The notes beneath the pieces are model-generated. The model was not told where the DNA came from and did no database searches. It saw nothing but the letters and a program-made list of their open reading frames with translations. The position numbers and the translations under genes are program-made. Below, piece after piece: positions 1-5,644 of a stretch of DNA of 9,158 bases (position 1 is the first letter of the stretch; each line of letters starts with the position of its first letter). Origin of the DNA: Chloroflexota bacterium (GTDB lineage: Bacteria; Chloroflexota; Dehalococcoidia; SHYB01; JACPQI01); contig JACPQI010000127.1 in the NCBI GenBank assembly GCA_016190545.1, forward strand, positions 1 through 9,158, read 5' to 3'.

Positions 1-20
1 GGTCTCAGACCTGCCCCTAC
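1..20. repeat. Palindromic hairpin repeat, cut by the window edge
   Basis: The window opens with GGTCT-C-AGACC followed by TGCCCCTAC. This is the 3' two-thirds of a hairpin whose complete form would begin GTAGGGGCA outside the window. The outer arm GCCCCTAC matches the shell of the repeats at 94-118, 1616-1643 and 4890-4913. The missing left arm is inferred. Confidence 0.5.
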
Positions 21-81
21 TGTAATGATGCGTGACGTGGCGCGCAATCCGTGGGCTCGTTCTTGTGTCGTCTCACCACTG

Positions 82-118
82 GTGCCCCTTCGCGTAGGGG
101 CACGTTTCAAACGTGCCC
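82..118. repeat. Overlapping hairpins downstream of the PqqD-Tat-Cys gene
   Basis: Positions 98-118 form a perfect inverted repeat: GGGCACGTTT, one central C, AAACGTGCCC. With 94-97 it reads GTAGGGGCACGTTT..., the same outer arm as the other hairpins in the window. A second hairpin, GTGCCCC (82-88) with GGGGCAC (97-103), shares bases with the first, so the two structures exclude each other. The element lies about 30 bp past the stop codon of the last gene in the left operon and could stop transcription or protect the mRNA 3' end. No T-run follows on the minus strand, so it is not a classic rho-independent terminator. Confidence 0.6.
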
Positions 119-146
119 GCGCCGCCTTGCCCAGCGCGCAGCCTTC

Positions 147-656
147 CTAACACCCAGCTAGGGCTTTCGCTACGCAGCTCTGGTTCCAGCACACCTTGTT
201 GCATTGGGGGGTGGGGCACTGGAGGCAGTTCGGCTGGCCAGTGCAGGAGGCCACGCAGGTCACGGTCTGGGCAGCCGCTGGCGTTGGGACCAGGAGAGAG
301 CTGACGGTCGGCGCCAGGATGGCCCCCAGCGTCAGCAGGGCGGCGCGCCGCAAGAACTTTCGGCGGGTCAGGCCTTCCGGCGCCGCCGGCGGCAGCGGCC
401 CGCTGAGCAGCCGCGCTTTCTCGAACTGGTGCAGCGCGTAATGGACGACCTCTTCATTGGCGGAGGCGTCAAGCTCTCGCTGAAGGGCGGCGACGGTGTC
501 CTGCACCGTGCTCTTGCCGTCGCAGCGCTCCCAGACCAGGGCTGCGCTCCGGTTCAGGCAGTGGGCCTTGTTCCTGGCCCGGTCGTAGAGCAGGGTCTCC
601 TCGCCCGCCTTGACCTCGAGGACCCCGTCTGTTCTCTTTTGCGGAAGGGTGGTCAT
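147..656 (-). CDS. PqqD-like domain with internal Tat signal and Cys-rich C-terminal peptide
   Basis: The protein has 169 residues. Residues 1-88 look like a PqqD-type peptide-binding fold (LLYDRARNKAHCLNRSAALVW, then a helical stretch ending FEKARLL). PqqD-like domains bind leader peptides for modifying enzymes in the cytoplasm. Residues 97-103, TRRKFLR, match the twin-arginine consensus and are followed by a hydrophobic stretch (about 105-123) and a likely signal-peptidase site, PAAA|Q near 129/130. The remaining 40 residues hold eight cysteines (134, 138, 144, 147, 152, 156, 161, 169; spacing x3, x5, x2, x4, x3, x4, x7) and end on Cys. The ATG at 656 was chosen because GAGGGA lies about 9 nt upstream; a TTG at 722 would add 22 residues and overlap the previous gene. 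It starts 40 bp after the HprK-like gene, so they are probably co-transcribed. Inferred role: a precursor or cargo that carries its own recognition domain, processed and exported by Tat. It might instead be membrane-anchored. The Cys tail matches no family I recognise. Confidence 0.8.
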   Translation of the reverse strand: MTTLPQKRTDGVLEVKAGEETLLYDRARNKAHCLNRSAALVWERCDGKSTVQDTVAALQRELDASANEEVVHYALHQFEKARLLSGPLPPAAPEGLTRRKFLRRAALLTLGAILAPTVSSLLVPTPAAAQTVTCVASCTGQPNCLQCPTPQCNKVCWNQSCVAKALAGC

Positions 657-696
657 CTCGCAGCGTCCCTCTACAGTGTACAAAACATTGCGGCCA

Positions 697-1542
697 CTAT
701 GCGGCCTCACTGCGGCGGTCAAGAAGGAATTCCACCATCTCCTCGGCCTCGCCTCTCGCGCCTTTGAATGCTGAAGCGCCCAGCACTGCTCGGCTCAGCG
801 TGGACAACACGTAGCGGGGCTTATGCCGCGCCGCCGGGGCGTGGGCCATAAGCCCCAGCGCGGCCTGCCCCTGGGAGAGGCGTCGAGGTCGCCAGCGGCT
901 CCCCTGCTTGTATTGAGTCACCAGGACCGTGCCGACTGGCAGCGGCGTCGTCCCCGTCCGCCCGCCAAGGGCTTCCGCTGCGTAGCGGGTCTGCCTGGCG
1001 TCGTTCTCCTTCCGCAGTGCCAAGGCCCTGGGGAAGGGGTGTACTCGCCCCAGTGAATCGAACACGGCGTATTCATCCGAATAGTAGGTGGCCCCGGCCC
1101 GCACCAGCGCCGCGACTAAAGTCGACTTTCCGTTGAAGGATGACCCAGGAATGACGATGGCCTTCCCGTCCCAGCCGACGACGCCCGCGTGCACGAAGAC
1201 CCTGCCCCGGGCCGCCAGCGACACGTACTGGTGCACCGCCATCTCCAGTGTGTCCAGGGCCTCTTTGGGGTCTAGCGTCCTCGCCAGGCGGGCCGCATCG
1301 CCGTAGACGAGGCTGTAGCGGCGCACGTGGCTGTCCGGCTCCGAGCGGCCTATGAGGAGGGAGAAGAGCGCGTCGACCGCGACGGGAGCGCCGTTCGCCG
1401 CTTCCTGAGGCTTCCAGCCAGGGGGGAGACGCTGCTTGATGTCGTCAAGCGTGGACGGGTCATTGGCCCGCACGCCGAGATGAAGGCCGTGGGACCTAAA
1501 GGAGAAGCCCGCCGCCCAGCCCAGGCGGTCGACCTTGTCCAT
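697..1542 (-). CDS. HPr-kinase-like P-loop kinase (HprK-related)
   Basis: The protein has 281 residues and no membrane segment, so it is cytoplasmic. The core is an HprK-type kinase fold: VFVHAGVV (115-122), a P-loop PGSSFNGKST (132-141, catalytic Lys139 with Ser140/Thr141), and YYSDEYAVF (153-161) in the place of the Walker B/acidic motif. Known HPr kinases phosphorylate a serine on HPr; related enzymes in lasso-peptide clusters phosphorylate the precursor peptide. No HPr gene is present, so the substrate here is unknown. Next to a PqqD-like protein and an NTP_transf_5 protein, a peptide or small-molecule substrate is plausible. The P-loop departs from the usual GxSGxGKS by having Phe-Asn before GKS. 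The ATG at 1542 is the earliest possible start in this open frame, because a TGA codon stands directly before it. It has no Shine-Dalgarno sequence of its own; the nearest one serves a 12-codon frame just upstream. The gene is 40 bp before the PqqD-like gene and 139 bp after the Wzz/BY-kinase gene. Confidence 0.8.
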   Translation of the reverse strand: MDKVDRLGWAAGFSFRSHGLHLGVRANDPSTLDDIKQRLPPGWKPQEAANGAPVAVDALFSLLIGRSEPDSHVRRYSLVYGDAARLARTLDPKEALDTLEMAVHQYVSLAARGRVFVHAGVVGWDGKAIVIPGSSFNGKSTLVAALVRAGATYYSDEYAVFDSLGRVHPFPRALALRKENDARQTRYAAEALGGRTGTTPLPVGTVLVTQYKQGSRWRPRRLSQGQAALGLMAHAPAARHKPRYVLSTLSRAVLGASAFKGARGEAEEMVEFLLDRRSEAA

Positions 1543-1578
1543 TCAGGAGGAGCGATGTTTGAGGGTAAGGGGTGTCAT
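1543..1578 (-). CDS. Possible 11-residue leader peptide before the HprK-like gene
   Basis: An ATG at 1578 is preceded by AGGAG (1587-1591) at a good 8-nt spacing and opens the frame MTPLTLKHRSS, ending in TGA at 1543-1545. The next codon is the ATG of the HprK-like gene in the same frame. Translation could pass on by termination and restart, since the larger gene lacks its own ribosome site. Alternatively the TGA may be a nonsense change in a longer kinase gene. The caveat is that the TGTCATTGCCACG bases around this ATG resemble a dispersed repeat, so the ribosome site may be chance. No product is known. Confidence 0.25.
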   Translation of the reverse strand: MTPLTLKHRSS

Positions 1579-1664
1579 TGCCACGTCTCCTGGTCGCCTA
1601 TCGTGAATTTCTCCAGTAGAGGCGCACGGCCGTGCGCCTCTACTCACAATGACATTGTAGGCGA
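1573..1664. repeat. Composite palindromic element with 28-bp perfect palindrome
   Basis: The centre, 1616-1643, is a perfect 28-bp palindrome with arms of 14 (GTAGAGGCGCACGG) and no loop base. Around it are two nested pairs of inverted arms: TGTCATTG (1573-1580) with CAATGACA (1647-1654), and TCGCCTA (1594-1600) with TAGGCGA (1658-1664). ACAATG-A-CATTGT (1646-1658) forms a further small hairpin. The element fills most of the gap between the Wzz/BY-kinase and HprK-like genes and would fold strongly in their shared mRNA. It could split the operon into differently expressed halves. It has the build of a small non-autonomous mobile repeat; no transposase is present. Confidence 0.65.
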
Positions 1665-1681
1665 ACTTCGGGGACACCGCA

Positions 1682-3202
1682 CTAGCGCTTCGCCGACTGC
1701 GAAGCCTTCTTTACAGCTTCCTCAGAGTAGACGCCGTAGTAGCGCTTGTAGCCGGAGGCCTGTCGCCAGTAGTAAACGTAGTATTCGGGCTTGGAGTACT
1801 TGAAGCTGTTGAGCACCACCTCGATATTGTTGGACGTCCTCGGGCCTTCGCTCGCCTCTATCATCTCCAGGGCGGCGCGCAGGCTGTGGCCGGTGGTGAT
1901 CTGAGCGTGGGCGACCAGAATGGTGTGGTCCACGAACGGCGCCAGCAGGGACGGGAAGGAGGTGCCCAGGACCGGCGGCGTGTCGAAGATGCAAATGTCG
2001 GCTTCTTTCTGCAGCCTGGCTACGACCTGGCGCACGCGGTCCCTGGAGAGCAAAGAGGAGTGATCGGCTGATGTGGTGCCGCCGGGGATCACCCGCAGGT
2101 TCTCGATGTTGGTCGGCTGTATGACGCCGGCGAGCCGCTCTTCGCCCTCGATAATGAGATCGGAGAGACCGGGAGACCGGTCGAGCGCAAACCAGCGATG
2201 CAAGGCCGGGCGCCACATGTCGCCGTCTATCAGGAGCACCTTGCTGCCGGTCTGGGCAAGCGCGATGGACAAGTTGACCGCTGTGGTGCTCTTACCCTCG
2301 GAGCCGCTGGCGCTCGTGACCATGAGGCTCCGGCCTCCAGCCCCACTCTGGGACAGTTTGCTATGCAGAACGAAGGCGGTCCGCCGGTATGCCTCCGCAT
2401 TCTTGGTGTGCGGGCGCCGTAGGATGATGGGCACATAGCGGAGACGTTTGGAAGCAGACCAGGCCGGCACGACTCCCAGCGGCTTTCGACCGGATACGAG
2501 CCTGAGCCGCTCGGGGGAACGGACCCTGTCCAGCAGGAATTCCAGACCGAAGCCCAGTGCGCCGCCGACAACGAGACCCAGCAACGCGCTGAGCACCAGG
2601 CCCTTGATCCCCCGTCGGGCGACGGGGTCAGGGACGGTGGGCGGGACAGCCGACTTGGCGACAACAAAGCTGCCCGTCGCGGCGAGTTCCTGCGAGAGGA
2701 AGAGGCCCCGGTCGTCGATGCCAAGGGAGTTGGCCATCGCCTGCAATCGCGCGACCTCGTTCAGCCGTTGCGACCGGAAGTGATCGATAAACACCCTTAA
2801 GGTGGTATTCGCAATGGCCGCGGCAAGGACGGGGTCAGGGTGCGTAGCAATGACGTCAAGCAGAGGCTCTTTGGCGACGGCCCTGGCCCGTACAACGGCG
2901 CCAGGGTGCTGGTCCAAGTTCAATTCCCGGGCGACTTCGGACTGAATTTCGTCCTCCATGATGAGCCGCTCATAGAGGCGCGCGAGCCGTTCGCCGATAT
3001 AAGGGTCATCGAAGCTGACGCTGGCTCCCTGCACCTGGAGGACCATGACCCGGGTAGTCGCTGTGTAGGTAGTTGCCGCGTTGGAGGCGGAAGGCGCCCA
3101 AAGGAGAAGGACGGCCACGCCTATCGCGATGGCCACCAGCCACCACCATCTCGCAATGCCGAGAAGGTAGTGCGTTGATTCCGTGTAGTTTTGCTCCTCC
3201 AT
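1682..3202 (-). CDS. Wzz-type chain-length protein fused to BY-kinase (CpsD/CapB-like)
   Basis: The protein has 506 residues and two domains. The N-terminal half is a polysaccharide co-polymerase: membrane segment at about 19-35, an extracytoplasmic part at about 36-197 ending in the proline-rich AVPPTVPDPVARR typical before the second segment, then a membrane helix at about 200-224. The C-terminal half is a bacterial tyrosine kinase: Walker A GSEGKSTT (300-307), Walker A' LLIDGDMWRP (323-332, Asp326 and Asp328), Walker B ICIFDTPP (403-410), and a tail with nine tyrosines (469, 474, 475, 477, 478, 485, 488, 489, 492) as autophosphorylation sites. Such proteins sit in the inner membrane and control polymer length and export of capsule or exopolysaccharide through cycles of tyrosine phosphorylation. 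No polymerase, flippase or glycosyltransferase is in the window, so the polymer is unknown. The start codon follows directly on the TAA of the nucleotidyltransferase gene in the same frame; AGGA 6 nt upstream can serve as ribosome site. Confidence 0.9.
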   Translation of the reverse strand: MEEQNYTESTHYLLGIARWWWLVAIAIGVAVLLLWAPSASNAATTYTATTRVMVLQVQGASVSFDDPYIGERLARLYERLIMEDEIQSEVARELNLDQHPGAVVRARAVAKEPLLDVIATHPDPVLAAAIANTTLRVFIDHFRSQRLNEVARLQAMANSLGIDDRGLFLSQELAATGSFVVAKSAVPPTVPDPVARRGIKGLVLSALLGLVVGGALGFGLEFLLDRVRSPERLRLVSGRKPLGVVPAWSASKRLRYVPIILRRPHTKNAEAYRRTAFVLHSKLSQSGAGGRSLMVTSASGSEGKSTTAVNLSIALAQTGSKVLLIDGDMWRPALHRWFALDRSPGLSDLIIEGEERLAGVIQPTNIENLRVIPGGTTSADHSSLLSRDRVRQVVARLQKEADICIFDTPPVLGTSFPSLLAPFVDHTILVAHAQITTGHSLRAALEMIEASEGPRTSNNIEVVLNSFKYSKPEYYVYYWRQASGYKRYYGVYSEEAVKKASQSAKR

Positions 3203-4534
3203 TTAGCGTCCTGGGTTACTAGGCGTTGGCGTCACGAGTCGCCCTGCCAGTGGCGAGGCGGCTTTGCGCCCAAATGTCATTCTGGGGTGGGATGGCTCAC
3301 CAAACGAACCCCGCCTCCCCAGACCCTTCGCGGAGTTTACCCTGAGTTCACCGAAGGGCTCAGGGTGGCAGGACAACCGCTTCTTTTCGCGCAAAGCCGG
3401 GCAAAGACTTGCAACGACGGGGCCGGAGCCGTGCCGCATGGTGCGGGCTGCAAAGGCGCCGGCGCGCCAGAGAAAATACGAGAATTGGAGAGGCAGGCGT
3501 GGAGCGGCGTTGAACGGCGCTCCAAAGGCCACGGTGGTCTCGATGCTGTTGGGCCACCGCTCGCCGAGAGCTTTGACCAGTTGGCGCGGTGAGCCCAGGT
3601 AGGTCAGGATGGAGCGGTCGTGGAAGTGGATGCGCCGCCCGCGTTCCCACTCCTTCCGCACACTATCAACCAGCCAGCGGGGCACGGCAGGCAGCCGGAC
3701 GAATGCAGGGAGCCGGTCGACCCGCGCCCCCACCATCTCGTGGGCCAGGGCGATGGCGCACAGCACCTGGCGCGTCCCGTGCTTGTCGCCCGATAAACAG
3801 CGACTCCAGTCGAAGCCGTCGGAGCAGGACTCCACCATGACGGCGATGTCACAAAGCCAGACGGGGGAGCGTGCGCTGCTCCGCCACAGGTGAACGCAGA
3901 CCAGGCGCAGGTGGTCCTCCGGGCTGAGGACCCGGACAGTGCTGCTTCCAATGGGGACCGCCGTGGCCCGCTCTCGTATATCGTCGAAGTCGAAACCTTT
4001 GAGATCGTCAAAGCCTTCGTGCAGGTCAACGAGGGGAAATCCTCGGTCCGGCAAGCGGGCTTCCCCGCCGTCCGGTCTCGGCTGTCGCGGGCGCGGGGCG
4101 CGGTGTTGGCCCACGCTCCCCAGGGCCGAAAGAGCGGTCTGGTATTCTCTGGGGTGCACTGCAAGGTCGATATCGCCGGTGGGACGAAGCCCGGTCTCCG
4201 GGTAGAGGCGGGCGACGGCCCAGCCCTTGCACAACACCGGCTCCACTCCTGCTACGCGAAGGGCTACCACCGCCGCCTCGATCTCTCGCATGCGCATTTC
4301 TGTCTCTATGACGTTGTAGAAGTAGGCGTGCTGGAGATGACGGGCTGTTTGACCATCGCCACACTCTGATCGCCGCAAGCGAGCCCACGCCAGGCCGCCC
4401 GCGCCAAGGGCTGTGATGGCGGGCGTCGCCGCCCGGAGGTGTGCGGCGCTGAGGGACAGGGGCGCCGGCGCTGGCCTCCACGCTCCTTCAAGCATGTGTG
4501 AGACCAGTTCGGCTATGCCTTTGGTGTACTTCAT
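3203..4534 (-). CDS. Nucleotidyltransferase family protein (NTP_transf_5-like), repeat-extended C-terminus
   Basis: The open frame has 443 residues. The catalytic signature runs LCKGWAVARLYPETGLRP then TGDIDLAVHP (101-128), with the metal-binding pair Asp121/Asp123. Also typical of the family are VDLHEGF (169-175) and CVHLW...WLCDIAVMVE (213-235). These proteins have a polymerase-beta-like nucleotidyltransferase fold; the true substrate is not known for most of them. They recur beside HprK-like and PqqD-like genes in peptide-modification loci and in polysaccharide loci. Residues 389-420 (starting CHPEPFGELRV) are translated from a dispersed repeat at 3275-3370, and 421-443 from sequence beyond it, so the original protein probably ended near residue 388. 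The TAA is immediately followed in frame by the ATG of the Wzz/BY-kinase gene. It is the first gene of the left operon. The start at 4534 has only a weak ribosome site (AAGTGA). Confidence 0.8.
   Translation of the reverse strand: MKYTKGIAELVSHMLEGAWRPAPAPLSLSAAHLRAATPAITALGAGGLAWARLRRSECGDGQTARHLQHAYFYNVIETEMRMREIEAAVVALRVAGVEPVLCKGWAVARLYPETGLRPTGDIDLAVHPREYQTALSALGSVGQHRAPRPRQPRPDGGEARLPDRGFPLVDLHEGFDDLKGFDFDDIRERATAVPIGSSTVRVLSPEDHLRLVCVHLWRSSARSPVWLCDIAVMVESCSDGFDWSRCLSGDKHGTRQVLCAIALAHEMVGARVDRLPAFVRLPAVPRWLVDSVRKEWERGRRIHFHDRSILTYLGSPRQLVKALGERWPNSIETTVAFGAPFNAAPRLPLQFSYFLWRAGAFAARTMRHGSGPVVASLCPALREKKRLSCHPEPFGELRVNSAKGLGRRGSFGEPSHPRMTFGRKAASPLAGRLVTPTPSNPGR
3275..3370 (-). repeat. 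Dispersed repeat inside the 3' end of the nucleotidyltransferase frame
   Basis: Read on the minus strand it begins TGCCACCCTGAG (3370-3359), contains CGAAGGGTCT (3330-3321) and ends CCCAGAATGACA (3286-3275). The copy on the plus strand at 8869-8946 has the same first 12 bases, the same CGAAGGGTCT and 11 of the last 12 bases. The middle also contains the inverted pair CCCTGAG / CTCAGGG. It has no coding capacity of its own but stays open in the host frame. Confidence 0.75.
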
Positions 4535-4628
4535 ATTTCACTTGTGCCAGATAGTTAGAAACGAAGGACCTCGCGTCCTGTCAGCCTCCTCCGTGGACTT
4601 TGTCAATATGCGTACGTAGTCACACGTA

Positions 4629-4685
4629 CAACTATTTTGTCTATCAACTATTTAGCGTACCAACCTTTCAGTAACAAAATAGTTA
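4629..4685. promoter_or_regulatory. Array of CAACTATTT boxes with 16-bp period
   Basis: CAACTATTT occurs at 4629-4637 and 4645-4653, a weaker copy CAACCTTTC (6 of 9) at 4661-4669, and an inverted copy AAATAGTTA at 4677-4685. Starts are exactly 16 bp apart. The outer boxes also form an 11-bp perfect inverted repeat, AACTATTTTGT (4630-4640) with ACAAAATAGTT (4674-4684). The array is 95-150 bp upstream of the nucleotidyltransferase start codon, where an activator or repressor would bind. PhoB/OmpR-type regulators usually bind direct repeats about 11 bp apart, so the neighbouring regulator is not an obvious match. Confidence 0.5.
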
Positions 4686-4889
4686 CCTTGGTAACAATTA
4701 AGTACCAGTCAGGTGAGGATTCGATGAGACCCACGAGTGATTTTGGTTTTTTCCACCGTGCGGCGATGTGTGAGGCCCAGTGGAGCCTCGGCAGACCCAC
4801 ACCTTTTGTGTTCTTCTCCGAAGTCCTCCAATCGGTGTGGGGTTGCACCGCTGAAAGAATTCGCCGGCATGGGTGGGGATGGGTTTTGG

Positions 4890-4913
4890 AGGGGCGCAGC
4901 ATGCTGCGCCCCT
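4890..4913. repeat. 24-bp perfect palindrome downstream of the response regulator
   Basis: Both arms read AGGGGCGCAGCA and pair perfectly with no loop base. A further half copy, GCTGCGCCCCT, lies at 4946-4956. The outer GGGGC/GCCCC links it to the GTAGGGGC hairpin family. It sits 45 bp past the regulator's stop codon and could act as a 3' end structure for the kinase-regulator mRNA, though no T-run follows on either strand. Confidence 0.6.
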
Positions 4914-4957
4914 TGTATCATGAGTGTGGACTGGCGGGGAAGACCGCTGCGCCCCTC

Positions 4958-5644
4958 CTACGAAATGACAAGACTGTACCCAAGGCCCCGGTGGGAGCGG
5001 ATGATGCGTGGCCGCTTGGGGTCGTCGCCCAGCTTGAGGCGGAGACGGCGCACCGTCATCTTGATGACGCCGGTGTCAAGGTGGGAAGTCCCCCATACCT
5101 GGTCCGCCAGGGCTTGATGGACCACGACTTTCCCCCGATGGCGCACCAGTTGGGCCAGCAGGCTCCACTCCGTGGGAGTGAGGTTGACTTCCTTGCCGTT
5201 TACCAGCAGCCGGTGGCCGGCCATATCGATGAGCAGGCCGCGGCCTGTCCGCACGGCGGTCTCGCCCCACAGCTCCGGCAGGCGCGTCCGCCGCAAGACC
5301 GCCTTCACCCGGGCCAGCAGCTCCGTGTGGGGAAAGGGCTTCTCAATGTAGTCGTCCGCGCCCGCCTCCAGGCCGCGCACCCGGGTCGTTTCGTCATTCC
5401 GCGCCGTGACAATAATGACCGGCACATCCGACCCGTTCCTTATTTCACGTAAGAGGTCCAGCCCGTCCATGTCCGGCAGCCCCAGGTCCAGCACCACCAG
5501 GTCCGGCGGGTTCTTGGCGAGCATCTCCAGGGCCTTGGCTCCCGTGGCGCTTGCCGTGAGGACCGCGTCCGGCCAGCGGATGTTGAAACAGAGGCGGATC
5601 GTCTCCACCACGTCTGGGGCGTCTTCGATGATGAGCGCCTTCAT
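4958..5644 (-). CDS. Response regulator, PhoB/OmpR type
   Basis: The protein has 228 residues, the usual length. The receiver domain (1-120) has the acidic pair Glu7-Asp8, phospho-acceptor Asp53 in VVLDLGLPDMDG, Thr80 and Lys102 (EKPF). The winged-helix DNA-binding domain (about 135-226) carries LTPTEWSLLAQL, VIKMTVRRLRLKL and RSHRGLGY. It is the output partner of the kinase encoded directly upstream and would bind DNA as a phosphorylated dimer. The ATG at 5644 overlaps the kinase stop (ATGA) and has AGGAGGAG 6 nt upstream; longer in-frame starts inside the kinase gene are not credible. The last codons and the stop (GTC ATT TCG TAG) read into a repeat-like sequence, GTCATTTCGTAG, that leads to the GGGGCGCAGC motif. 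Its targets are unknown; the operon to its left is a reasonable guess from position only. Confidence 0.92.
   Translation of the reverse strand: MKALIIEDAPDVVETIRLCFNIRWPDAVLTASATGAKALEMLAKNPPDLVVLDLGLPDMDGLDLLREIRNGSDVPVIIVTARNDETTRVRGLEAGADDYIEKPFPHTELLARVKAVLRRTRLPELWGETAVRTGRGLLIDMAGHRLLVNGKEVNLTPTEWSLLAQLVRHRGKVVVHQALADQVWGTSHLDTGVIKMTVRRLRLKLGDDPKRPRIIRSHRGLGYSLVIS

Larger units (their letters stand above)
4535..4957. other. Gene-free stretch between the two operons
   Basis: These 423 bp separate the response regulator from the left operon. The part at about 4545-4705 is AT-rich and should hold the promoter of the nucleotidyltransferase operon. A weak minus-strand pair is TTGTAC (4631-4626), 17 nt, TATTGA (4608-4603); its -35 overlaps the first box of the 16-bp array. 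The perfect TTGACA at 4606-4601 has no good -10 partner. GTTACC-TT-GGTAAC (4682-4695) is a small palindrome. The part at 4724-4957 has an ATG (4724) with AGGTGAGG ahead on the plus strand, but its frame runs on antisense through the response regulator and is probably not a gene. The GC-rich palindrome at 4890-4913 lies near the right end. Confidence 0.5.

Noticed and set aside
1555..1803. Plus-strand ATG with AGGAGGAG just upstream.
   Set aside because: The frame reads through the 28-bp palindrome and then antisense into the Wzz/BY-kinase tail, so the ribosome site is probably chance.
147..4534. Lasso-peptide biosynthesis cluster.
   Set aside because: HprK-like, PqqD-like and NTP_transf_5 proteins fit, but no asparagine synthetase-like cyclase, no transglutaminase-like protease and no typical short precursor with a conserved leader Thr are present in the window.
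4890..4913. Rho-independent terminator for the kinase-regulator operon.
   Set aside because: The stem is strong, but no T-run follows on the minus strand and the palindrome matches a dispersed repeat family.
4724..5452. Plus-strand reading frame with a good ribosome site (AGGTGAGG, 5 nt before ATG).
   Set aside because: It runs antisense through most of the response regulator, crosses the 24-bp palindrome, and its product resembles no protein I know. The ribosome site alone does not outweigh this.
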